A DNA stretch of 7,217 nucleotides from assembly GCA_023141985.1 (NCBI GenBank), contig JAGLKH010000249.1:1-7217 (forward strand), in the 5' to 3' direction. This document shows positions 1 to 5,967 of the stretch, in pieces; within the stretch, counting starts at the first letter, position 1; each line of letters opens with the position of its first letter. The DNA is from Flavobacteriaceae bacterium. GTDB taxonomy: Bacteria; Bacteroidota; Bacteroidia; Flavobacteriales; Flavobacteriaceae. The position numbers and the translations under genes were made by a program. The notes under the pieces are model-generated. The model had not been told where the DNA came from, made no database searches, and worked only from the letters and a program-made list of their open reading frames with translations.

Positions 1-543
1 ATATGCTAATACTGCCTCCATTTTTTTATCTATAAATCCCGATACATCTACAACAAAATCAGGTTCTAAATTCTTCCATTGTATATAGTGGTAAACATGT
101 TTTGGTCGCCATGGGTCTTGCCAACCATCTTCATCTTCACATATTGTATCAATCTTAAGTAAACCGCTTAAAAAGCAAGAATCACTCACCAATTTACTTC
201 CTTTGCCATGATCAATATGTCTATCCTCTACAGCATTACAAAGGACAATTTCAGGCTTAAACTTACGAATCATTTTAACAAGTTCAATTTGGTGTTTCAT
301 ATCATTTACAAAAAATCCATCGGCAAACTCCATATTAGTACGCATTGCAACTCCAAGAATCTTTGCGGCAACTTCAGACTCTTCATCTCTTGTTTCAGCT
401 GTGCCACGAGTTCCTAATTCTCCACGGGTTAAATCGATAATGCCAACTTTTTTACCATTGGCAATTTCTTTAGCTATGGTTGCTCCACAACCTAATTCTA
501 CATCGTCTGGATGTGAACCAAAGGCAAGTATATCTAATTTCAT
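1..543 (-). CDS. bshB1: Bacillithiol biosynthesis deacetylase BshB1 (partial, C-terminus beyond left edge)
   Basis: This is a zinc-dependent deacetylase of the PIG-L/LmbE family. BshB1 removes the acetyl group from N-acetylglucosaminyl-malate, the second step of bacillithiol synthesis in the cytoplasm. The ATG is at 541-543 on the minus strand, and 181 codons are open to the window edge; the family is usually about 235-240 residues, so roughly 55-60 are missing. The N-terminus MKLDILAFGSHPDD carries the family's HPDD metal/catalytic motif (His11, Asp13, Asp14). A TRGELGTRGT stretch follows at residues 39-48, and the second metal motif DRHIDHGK lies at 107-114 (His109, His112). The TRGE.GTRG segment and the DGWQDPWRPKHVYHYIQ region favour BshB1 over other PIG-L deacetylases. 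The start is preceded by A-rich DNA without a Shine-Dalgarno motif, as is usual in Bacteroidota. The gene is divergent from pckA. Assignment to BshB1 is by remembered family motifs, not by a search. Confidence 0.9.
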   Translation of the reverse strand, partial: MKLDILAFGSHPDDVELGCGATIAKEIANGKKVGIIDLTRGELGTRGTAETRDEESEVAAKILGVAMRTNMEFADGFFVNDMKHQIELVKMIRKFKPEIVLCNAVEDRHIDHGKGSKLVSDSCFLSGLLKIDTICEDEDGWQDPWRPKHVYHYIQWKNLEPDFVVDVSGFIDKKMEAVLAY

Positions 544-694
544 GATTTATTTTTCTGATTTAAAAAATTAAAGTTAAAAAAAAGAACCTTATGATTCTAA
601 ACTTAATACCTAAATAGGTTTTTTGTTTGCATATTTACAATTTTTTAATTCAATTAATAAAAAATAACACAAAAATATCAAGTGGTTTGAAAAC

Positions 695-708
695 ATGATA
701 TATATCAT
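695..708. promoter_or_regulatory. Palindrome ATGATATATATCAT, candidate CRP/FNR-type operator
   Basis: A perfect 14-bp palindrome lies in the divergent bshB1-pckA spacer, centred about 80 bp upstream of the pckA ATG. It contains TGAT-N4-ATCA and differs from the classical FNR box TTGAT-N4-ATCAA only in the outermost base of each half. A loose match to the Bacteroidota -7 element (TAnnTTTG) is TAACTTTA at 731-738, about 23 bp downstream, but I see no good -33 element. In DNA this AT-rich, about one 14-bp palindrome is expected by chance in a window of this size. The call therefore rests on position and on resemblance to a known box, and it is tentative. Confidence 0.35.
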
Positions 709-780
709 AACAAATCACAGTCTATAAAAGTAACTTTAACCTTGAAAAATAAGAAACGTAAAAGCATAAAATTTGACACA

Positions 781-2412
781 ATGAAAAATTTGACAATGAC
801 TCCAAAAAAGGTAGATTTAAAAAAGTATGGTATTAATGATGCCAATGTATATTGGAACCTTTCTCCTGAAGAATTACAACAAATTTCAGTTGAAAAAGGA
901 ATGGGTAAAGAAACCAAAAATGGAACACTAGCTTTAAATACCGGTAAATTCACAGGTAGATCTCCTCAAGATCGTTTTTTAGTAAAAGATGATTATACTA
1001 AAGATAAAGTATGGTGGGGAAAAGTAAACAAACCCATTTCTTCAGAAAATTTTGATAAGCTTTATGACGAAGTAATAACATATATGTCGGGAAAAGATCT
1101 GTATGCCAGAGATGCCTATGTATGCGCTGACCCCAAATATAAAATGAATGTTAGAACAGTAACTGAATATCCATGGTCCAACATGTTTGTTTATAATATG
1201 TTTTTACGACTTGAAGCCGAAGAATTAGAAAACTTTGAAGAAGAATGGTTAGTGCTATGTGCTCCTGGCTATGAAGCCAAAGATCCAGCGGCATATGGTA
1301 TTCGTCAAGGTAACTTCTCAATATTAAATTTTACTCGCAAAGTCGCTTTAGTAGGAGGCTCAGCTTATACCGGCGAAATTAAAAAAGGGGTTTTCTCTGC
1401 GCTTAATATGATCTTACCAACCGATAAGAATGTACTGCCAATGCATTGTTCGGCAAATGTTGGTGATGATGGTGATACTGCAATTTTCTTTGGATTATCC
1501 GGGACAGGAAAAACAACTTTATCTGCCGATCCGGACAGAAAATTAATTGGTGATGACGAACATGGCTGGACTTCTGAAAATATAATCTTCAATTTTGAAG
1601 GGGGTTGTTATGCAAAAGTTATTGATTTGACCGAAGAAAAAGAACCAGATATTTTTAGAGCCATTAAGCCGGGCGCTATTCTTGAAAACGTGATTTTCGA
1701 CGAAAATGGAAATGTTGATTATGAAGATACTACAATTACACAAAATACGCGTGTAAGTTATCCAATCTACCATATAGACAATATTCAAAAACCCTCTTTT
1801 GCCGGTAATCCTAAAAATATTTTCTTTTTAACCTGTGATGCATTTGGTGTGTTACCTCCTATATCTAAACTTACTCCGGGACAGGCTGCTTATCACTTTA
1901 TTTCAGGATATACAGCTAAAGTAGCAGGAACTGAAGCAGGAATAACAGAACCTGTTCCTTCTTTCTCTGCATGCTTTGGCGCTCCATTTATGCCATTACA
2001 CCCTACAGTTTATGCCGAAATGTTAAGTGAAAAAATGCAAGAAGCCGGTGTTAATGTTTGGTTAGTAAATACTGGCTGGAGTGCTGGCCCTTATGGAGTT
2101 GGCTCTCGCATAAAATTAAAATATACCAGGGCAATGATTACTGCTATTCTTAATGGTGAATTAGACAATGTAGACTACAGTCAACATCCAATATTTGGGC
2201 TATTCATGCCAAAATACTGTCCAAATGTACCAACCGAAATTTTAGATCCAATGAATACATGGTTACAAAAAGGAGCTTATATAAGCAAGTCAATTCAATT
2301 AGCTCATTCATTCCATCTAAACTTTGAGAAATTTACCAATCAGGCCTCACAACAAATAATTGAAGGTGGGCCCTTAATTGATGAGCATCATCATTTAGAT
2401 GAACATATTTAA
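781..2412 (+). CDS. pckA: Phosphoenolpyruvate carboxykinase (ATP)
   Basis: This enzyme converts oxaloacetate and ATP to PEP, ADP and CO2, the entry step of gluconeogenesis, in the cytoplasm. The 543-residue protein is full length (the E. coli enzyme has 540). From the ATG at 781 the visible motifs are: substrate-binding TGRSPQDR at 58-65; GEIKKGVF at 198-205; the metal-ligand segment PMHCSAN around His222; the kinase-1a P-loop GLSGTGKTTL at 238-247; the kinase-2 segment LIGDDEHGW at 255-263; and FEGGCYAK at 272-279. The P-loop and GDDEHGW identify the ATP-type rather than the GTP-type enzyme. The frame stays open upstream to a TTG at 742, but the extra 13 residues (mostly Lys/Arg/polar) are not part of the family, so ATG 781 is preferred; ATG 796 is also possible. 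The C-terminus ends in an unusual acidic and His-rich tail (DEHHHLDEHI). The gene is probably monocistronic: it is divergent from bshB1, and its 3' end faces a convergent gene across a strong inverted repeat. Confidence 0.97.
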   Translation: MKNLTMTPKKVDLKKYGINDANVYWNLSPEELQQISVEKGMGKETKNGTLALNTGKFTGRSPQDRFLVKDDYTKDKVWWGKVNKPISSENFDKLYDEVITYMSGKDLYARDAYVCADPKYKMNVRTVTEYPWSNMFVYNMFLRLEAEELENFEEEWLVLCAPGYEAKDPAAYGIRQGNFSILNFTRKVALVGGSAYTGEIKKGVFSALNMILPTDKNVLPMHCSANVGDDGDTAIFFGLSGTGKTTLSADPDRKLIGDDEHGWTSENIIFNFEGGCYAKVIDLTEEKEPDIFRAIKPGAILENVIFDENGNVDYEDTTITQNTRVSYPIYHIDNIQKPSFAGNPKNIFFLTCDAFGVLPPISKLTPGQAAYHFISGYTAKVAGTEAGITEPVPSFSACFGAPFMPLHPTVYAEMLSEKMQEAGVNVWLVNTGWSAGPYGVGSRIKLKYTRAMITAILNGELDNVDYSQHPIFGLFMPKYCPNVPTEILDPMNTWLQKGAYISKSIQLAHSFHLNFEKFTNQASQQIIEGGPLIDEHHHLDEHI

Positions 2413-2429
2413 TGGTTTATTTATTTTTC

Positions 2430-2485
2430 AAAGAGGCTGTCTAAAAAGTTTATTTCAATCGTCATTACCTTTAGACAGCCTCTTT
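2430..2485. terminator. Perfect 16-bp inverted repeat, probable shared terminator or small dispersed repeat
   Basis: The arms are AAAGAGGCTGTCTAAA at 2430-2445 and its exact reverse complement at 2470-2485, with a 24-nt loop between them. The repeat begins 17 bp after the pckA stop. Its right arm ends at the last base of the stop codon of the convergent PLP-enzyme gene, so it lies between two converging transcription units. On the plus strand the right arm runs into TCTTTTAATTTATT, a weak T-rich tail; on the minus strand there is no clear T-run. A 16-bp perfect stem is far beyond chance. A terminator for pckA, possibly bidirectional, is the simplest reading. The loop is longer than in a typical intrinsic terminator, so a dispersed repeat or insertion-sequence remnant is an alternative. 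Confidence 0.7.
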
Positions 2486-3654
2486 TAATTTATTAATACT
2501 TTACTTGAAGTCTTTAATATAGCTTGCTCAATATCCTGAATTATATCTTTCCTACTCTCAATACCAACCGAAAAACGAATTAGCCTGTCTGTTATGCCTT
2601 GGGCATCTCTTTCTTCTTGAGATAACAACGCGTGTGATGCCTTATATGGCAATAGCATAGTACTTTCTACTCCTGCTAAACTCATCGTGGGTTTAATGAG
2701 GTTCAGTGCTTTTAAAAAGGCTGAAGCATCTATGCCTTCAATCAATTCAAAAGACAGCATTGCTCCAAAACTCTTCATTTGTGTTTTTGCTAATTTATAA
2801 TCCGGATGTGATTTTAAACCCGGATAATATACTTTGTTAATCCGTTCATGTCGTTCTAAAAAACGAGCTATTTTTTTAGCATTCCTATTTTGTGTTCTTA
2901 CACGAATTCCTAATGTTTTCATACTGCGTTCTAACATCCAAACGGTAAAATCGCTTAAACTCCCTCCTGTGTTTTTGGCAAGGTTCCAAATAGTTGATAT
3001 ATGCTCTTGTGTTGAAGCTACTGCTCCTGCACAAATATCGCTATGGCCTCCAAAATACTTCGTGGCACTATGTATTACAATATCAATTCCAAAATCGATT
3101 GGGTTTTGTATTACAGGAGAAGCAAAAGTGTTATCGATCACCGAAATAATATTTCTTGAAATGGATAAGTCGGCAATTTCTTTAATATCTACAATCTTTA
3201 ACAATGGATTAGATGGTGTTTCAATATAAATCATTTTTGTATTGGGTTGAAGCACTTTTTCGAAATCTGAAAGCTTTAAACCCTCTGTAAATGTATATTC
3301 GATATGATACCTGTCAAATTGGGTCTCCACTAAATTTCGTGTGCCGCCATACAAATCTTTTTGCAGTACAATATGATCTCCAGCACTTAAAAACGCCATT
3401 AAGCTAGTACTAATAGCGGCCATACCAGAACCAAAAATCATAGCAGCTTCAGCATGTTCTAATGCTGCAATTTTCTTAGATAAATATTCCTGATTTGGTG
3501 TGTTAAAATAGCGAGGATAACGCAATACATCTACATCTTCAAATTGATAAGATGTAGATAAATATATTGGAGACACAGCGCCATTAAATTGCTCGTCTTT
3601 TATATCGCCTACATGTGTACAAATGGTATTTAGTCCTAATTTTTGTTTAGTCAT
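2485..3654 (-). CDS. PLP-dependent trans-sulfuration enzyme (cystathionine gamma-synthase / gamma-lyase family)
   Basis: The protein is 389 residues, the normal length for the Cys/Met-metabolism PLP family (fold type I, cytoplasmic tetramers). Visible motifs: YPRYFNTPN at 46-54, whose Tyr and Arg normally contact the PLP phosphate of the neighbouring subunit; GSGMAA at 75-80; LYGGT at 101-105 with the ring-stacking Tyr; DNTFASP at 174-180, whose Asp174 would bind the pyridine nitrogen; SATKYFGGHSD with Schiff-base Lys199; SLAGVES at 325-331; and LIRFSVGIE at 358-366 with the substrate-carboxylate Arg360. Methionine gamma-lyases usually have Cys in the YG(C)T position; here it is Gly, which favours cystathionine gamma-synthase or gamma-lyase. 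Substrate choice within the family (O-succinyl- or O-acetyl-homoserine, cystathionine, methionine) cannot be settled from sequence alone, so no symbol is given. The ATG at 3652-3654 gives a family-like N-terminus. The gene is divergent from rluE and convergent with pckA, so it probably has its own promoter. Confidence 0.9.
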   Translation of the reverse strand: MTKQKLGLNTICTHVGDIKDEQFNGAVSPIYLSTSYQFEDVDVLRYPRYFNTPNQEYLSKKIAALEHAEAAMIFGSGMAAISTSLMAFLSAGDHIVLQKDLYGGTRNLVETQFDRYHIEYTFTEGLKLSDFEKVLQPNTKMIYIETPSNPLLKIVDIKEIADLSISRNIISVIDNTFASPVIQNPIDFGIDIVIHSATKYFGGHSDICAGAVASTQEHISTIWNLAKNTGGSLSDFTVWMLERSMKTLGIRVRTQNRNAKKIARFLERHERINKVYYPGLKSHPDYKLAKTQMKSFGAMLSFELIEGIDASAFLKALNLIKPTMSLAGVESTMLLPYKASHALLSQEERDAQGITDRLIRFSVGIESRKDIIQDIEQAILKTSSKVLIN

Positions 3655-3796
3655 TGAATTATTTTTTAGAGACTGTAATTTACAAAAAGCTGAATAACAA
3701 AAACTATATTTAACTGTTTTTCATTTTCCTTTTTTAGACTATATATTACAGGCCGTATCATTTTATTTTTAATACATTGTTGCACATATATTTTAT

Positions 3797-4381
3797 ATGA
3801 ACAAAACTAAAATTCATCATCATTTCATACTTCATAAGCCTTATGGCTATTTAAGTCAGCTTATTAATAACCAAAATCATAGAAAAAACAAGCGTCTTTT
3901 AGTCGAATTACATAATTTTCCAGAAGGCACTATGGCTATTGGAAGATTAGACGAAGCTTCTGAAGGTCTATTATTCTTAACTACAGATGGAAAAGTTAGT
4001 GAATACATAAGAAGCAGAAATGTAGAAAAAGAATACTATGTACAAGTAGATGGTATAATAACACTAACAGCAATTGAGCAACTTCAAAAAGGAGTAGAAA
4101 TTGGTGTCAATGGTCAAAAATATATGACTAAACCATGTAAAGTAAAACTTATAGAATCCGTTGACCATCTACCGTTAGCAAATAGACATGTACGTGACGA
4201 TCGTCATGGTCCAAAAAGCTGGGCATCAATAACTGTTACCGAAGGCAAATTCAGGCAAATACGTAAAATGACTGCTGCTGTAGGTTTCCCTACATTACGA
4301 TTAGTGAGAGTTAGAATTAGAGATATATATTTAACAAATAATCCTGGAGAAGTTATAGAGGTTGAGAAGTTTTTAAACTAA
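3797..4381 (+). CDS. rluE: 23S rRNA pseudouridine synthase, RluE type
   Basis: This 194-residue protein belongs to the RsuA/RluB/RluE/RluF pseudouridine synthases. The catalytic loop GRLDEASEGLLFLTTDG is at residues 49-65 with nucleophile Asp52. The start HHHFILHKPYGYLSQ is the usual first catalytic-domain strand (FNKPYG-like). The segment SWASITVTEGKFRQIRKM (141-158) followed by AVGFPTLRLVR (161-171) closely resembles E. coli RluE as I remember it. There is no N-terminal S4 RNA-binding domain, which separates RluE from RluB, RluF and RsuA. In E. coli RluE modifies U2457 of 23S rRNA, near the peptidyl transferase centre; the same target here is inferred. The ATG at 3797 follows AT-rich DNA with no Shine-Dalgarno motif. 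The stop codon is 2 bp from the stop of the convergent rlmF, with no visible terminator between them. Confidence 0.87.
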   Translation: MNKTKIHHHFILHKPYGYLSQLINNQNHRKNKRLLVELHNFPEGTMAIGRLDEASEGLLFLTTDGKVSEYIRSRNVEKEYYVQVDGIITLTAIEQLQKGVEIGVNGQKYMTKPCKVKLIESVDHLPLANRHVRDDRHGPKSWASITVTEGKFRQIRKMTAAVGFPTLRLVRVRIRDIYLTNNPGEVIEVEKFLN

Positions 4382-4383
4382 TC

Positions 4384-5265
4384 TCACCACTGTTTTTGTT
4401 GGTCTTTAGTTAAAAATGTCCAGGCAACAATACGAGATGTTTTATTGCCTAATTGCATTGCTATGGTTTTAATTTCTGTTGCACCTAATTTATTTAAAGA
4501 CGCATACATCGATTTTACATTCTCTTTTTTTGATACTAATGTCGTGTACCAAAAACAGTTTGATTTAAACAAGGAGCTTTCATACAAATAGTTATGCACA
4601 AAGGCTTTTTCTCCACCTTTATAGCACAACTCATTGTGTTTTCCACTAAAATTTCTAACGCCTTCTCCATTTTTTCCTAATCCCCTTAATTTTTTATTAG
4701 TTGCTTGTATCATTTCTGCTTCAGATTTAAAAAAAGGAGGATTACATATGCTTGCTGAAAACTTATCGGATGGCTTTAAAATTCCTTTAAAAATTTGAGA
4801 TTTATCATCTTGAAATCTTAACTGTATCTTTTTACTAAGCTCATTTTCATCTATATTTTTCTGTGCTTGTTGTATAGACTTATCATCAATGTCTGTGGCT
4901 ACAAACCTCCAACAATAGACTTGATGTCCTAATAGAGGATAAATGCAAGTTGCTCCGGTTCCAATATCTAAAACAGTTACATTATTATCTATTCCCGAAG
5001 ATTTAAGCAACTTCTCTAACTGATGAATGTATTCTACCCTACCAGGAATTGGCGGACACAAATTATCATCAGGAAACTCCCAATACTTAATATTATAATG
5101 GGTAAATAATAATGCGGTATTTAAATTTTTAACAGCTTCCGGATTGGCAAAATCAATAGTTTGCCTATTATATGTATTTGTAAATACAAATTCCTTTAAT
5201 TGTGGATATACGACACATAGCTTCGAAAAATCGTAACCCGATTTGTGGATATTGTTTTTATGCAT
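4384..5265 (-). CDS. rlmF: 23S rRNA (adenine(1618)-N6)-methyltransferase RlmF
   Basis: This is a SAM-dependent methyltransferase that, in E. coli (YbiN), makes m6A1618 in 23S rRNA. Numbered from the ATG at 5263-5265 (293 residues): the N-terminal family segment has YPQLKEFVFTN around residue 20 and LNTALL near 48, then CPPIPGR at 70-76; the SAM-binding motif I is LDIGTGATCIYP at 99-110; and the N6-adenine methyltransferase signature NPPF is at 175-178, followed by the RlmF-typical FSGKHNELCYKGGE stretch. The length is close to the usual ~300. A GTG two codons upstream (5269-5271) is also possible, and a GAGAGG at 5280-5285 is better spaced for it. I prefer the ATG because it is the common start and gives the smaller overlap (8 bp, sequence ATGCATAA) with the mscL stop. 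The gene is probably co-transcribed and translationally coupled with mscL. Its 3' end faces rluE across 2 bp. Confidence 0.93.
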   Translation of the reverse strand: MHKNNIHKSGYDFSKLCVVYPQLKEFVFTNTYNRQTIDFANPEAVKNLNTALLFTHYNIKYWEFPDDNLCPPIPGRVEYIHQLEKLLKSSGIDNNVTVLDIGTGATCIYPLLGHQVYCWRFVATDIDDKSIQQAQKNIDENELSKKIQLRFQDDKSQIFKGILKPSDKFSASICNPPFFKSEAEMIQATNKKLRGLGKNGEGVRNFSGKHNELCYKGGEKAFVHNYLYESSLFKSNCFWYTTLVSKKENVKSMYASLNKLGATEIKTIAMQLGNKTSRIVAWTFLTKDQQKQW

Positions 5266-5713
5266 TGCCACTTTCTTTTCCTCTCAACAATTTATTCTGC
5301 TCTTCCATCAATTCGGTTAATTGTGATAAGAGTTCAATGTCTTTTGGTGTCGCTACAGTAGTGTCTTTAATATCTTGAGCTTTTTTGTATAAACGATTCA
5401 TAAATTTAACCACTATAAAAATGGTGAATCCTATAATTAGAAAGTCTAAAATAGCTTCGGCAAAAACACCATAACCAATAACGACTTCTTCCGAAAGAAT
5501 AGTGCCGGAAGCATCTGTTACTGCATCTCGTAATACAATACGTTTATTTTGGAGGTTAATGCCATTGGTCAATAACGATAATGGTGGCAATAATATTTTT
5601 TTCACCAAAACGCTTATTACTGTATTAAAGGATGCTCCGATAATAATACCAATAGCCATATCCATCATATTGCCTTTAACAGCAAATTCTTTAAATTCTT
5701 TAAATAATTTCAT
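5258..5713 (-). CDS. mscL: Large-conductance mechanosensitive channel MscL
   Basis: MscL is a homopentameric inner-membrane channel that opens under membrane tension and releases solutes during hypo-osmotic shock. The 151-residue protein (E. coli: 136) shows the full family layout: an amphipathic N-terminal helix MKLFKEFKEFAVKGN; TM1 at about 16-44, with the pore-lining glycine pattern MAIGIIIGASFN (Gly22, Gly26) and the LLPP exit at 41-44; a periplasmic loop at about 45-78; TM2 at about 79-104 (GYGVFAEAILDFLIIGFTIF); and a cytoplasmic C-terminal helix at about 124-145 rich in Glu/Leu/Gln (DIELLSQLTELMEEQNKLL), the usual bundle. The ATG at 5711-5713 gives the expected N-terminus. The start is preceded by A-rich DNA, and no confident promoter was found in the 254-bp upstream spacer. 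The 3' end overlaps the start of rlmF by 8 bp, so the two probably form an operon with mscL first. Confidence 0.97.
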   Translation of the reverse strand: MKLFKEFKEFAVKGNMMDMAIGIIIGASFNTVISVLVKKILLPPLSLLTNGINLQNKRIVLRDAVTDASGTILSEEVVIGYGVFAEAILDFLIIGFTIFIVVKFMNRLYKKAQDIKDTTVATPKDIELLSQLTELMEEQNKLLRGKESGNA

Positions 5714-5967
5714 GTGTTAATATTTATTGTTTTCAATGGTCACATACAACTCGTAATAATCATTTCTTTAGGTAAGAAACTTTTATCATGCTCGTTTCAA
5801 AAGACTAAGATTATAATTGTAGTAAATATATTCGTTTGAATTTTGAGTTTAAAATAGTTCTCGATACAAAATTCTTTAGAAGTATTTCACCCGAACTGAC
5901 TTTCTAACCTGAATTGATAATTTTAACTCAACAAATCGTAATTCATCATTCACAAATCGCAATTGTG
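5714..5967. other. Non-coding spacer between ccsA and mscL
   Basis: This 254-bp gap lies between two minus-strand genes and must hold the 3' end of the ccsA transcript and the mscL-rlmF promoter. I see no open reading frame with coding character, no strong hairpin with a T-run, and no convincing TAnnTTTG/TTTG promoter pair. It holds the 21-bp-period repeat at 5931-5964 and a loosely self-complementary stretch at 5856-5897 (AGTTC ... GAACT ends, with TTCT/AGAA inside). That stretch looks like a decayed intergenic repeat, but this is only an impression. Confidence 0.4.
5931..5964. repeat. Two imperfect direct copies of ACAAATCGYAATT, 21-bp period
   Basis: ACAAATCGTAATT at 5931-5943 is followed by ACAAATCGCAATT at 5952-5964, twelve of thirteen bases matching at a 21-bp offset. 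The second copy lies inside CACAA...TTGTG (5951-5967), a weak 5-bp interrupted palindrome that directly follows the ccsA stop codon. The pair may be a remnant of a short intergenic repeat or a weak transcript-end structure; neither is strongly supported. Confidence 0.4.

Noticed and set aside
208..417. 69-codon plus-strand reading frame opposite bshB1
   Set aside because: It is antisense to a gene with clear family motifs and has no coding evidence of its own.
731..738. TAACTTTA as the pckA -7 promoter element
   Set aside because: It differs from TAnnTTTG in the last base, has no -33 element at the right distance, and the same octamer occurs on the other strand near bshB1. It is kept only as a note.
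742..780. In-frame TTG at 742 that would extend PckA by 13 residues
   Set aside because: The extension is Lys-rich, absent from the PEPCK family, and an ATG at 781 gives the normal length.
1365..1788. Minus-strand reading frames of 75 and 81 codons within pckA
   Set aside because: They are antisense to the conserved catalytic core of PckA; no domain or independent support.
2834..3229. 131-codon reading frame antisense to the PLP-enzyme gene
   Set aside because: It lies wholly within a strongly supported gene on the other strand and has no recognisable domain.
1..3654. A thiol-metabolism cluster linking bshB1 and the trans-sulfuration enzyme
   Set aside because: The genes are about 2 kb apart, separated by pckA, and in separate transcription units; adjacency alone does not support a joint system.
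3662..3750. Imperfect direct repeat beginning TTTTTTAGA at 3662 and 3730, plus a CTGTAAT/ATTACAG pair, in the spacer before rluE
   Set aside because: The sequence is AT-rich and low in complexity, the copies differ by several bases, and chance explains them.
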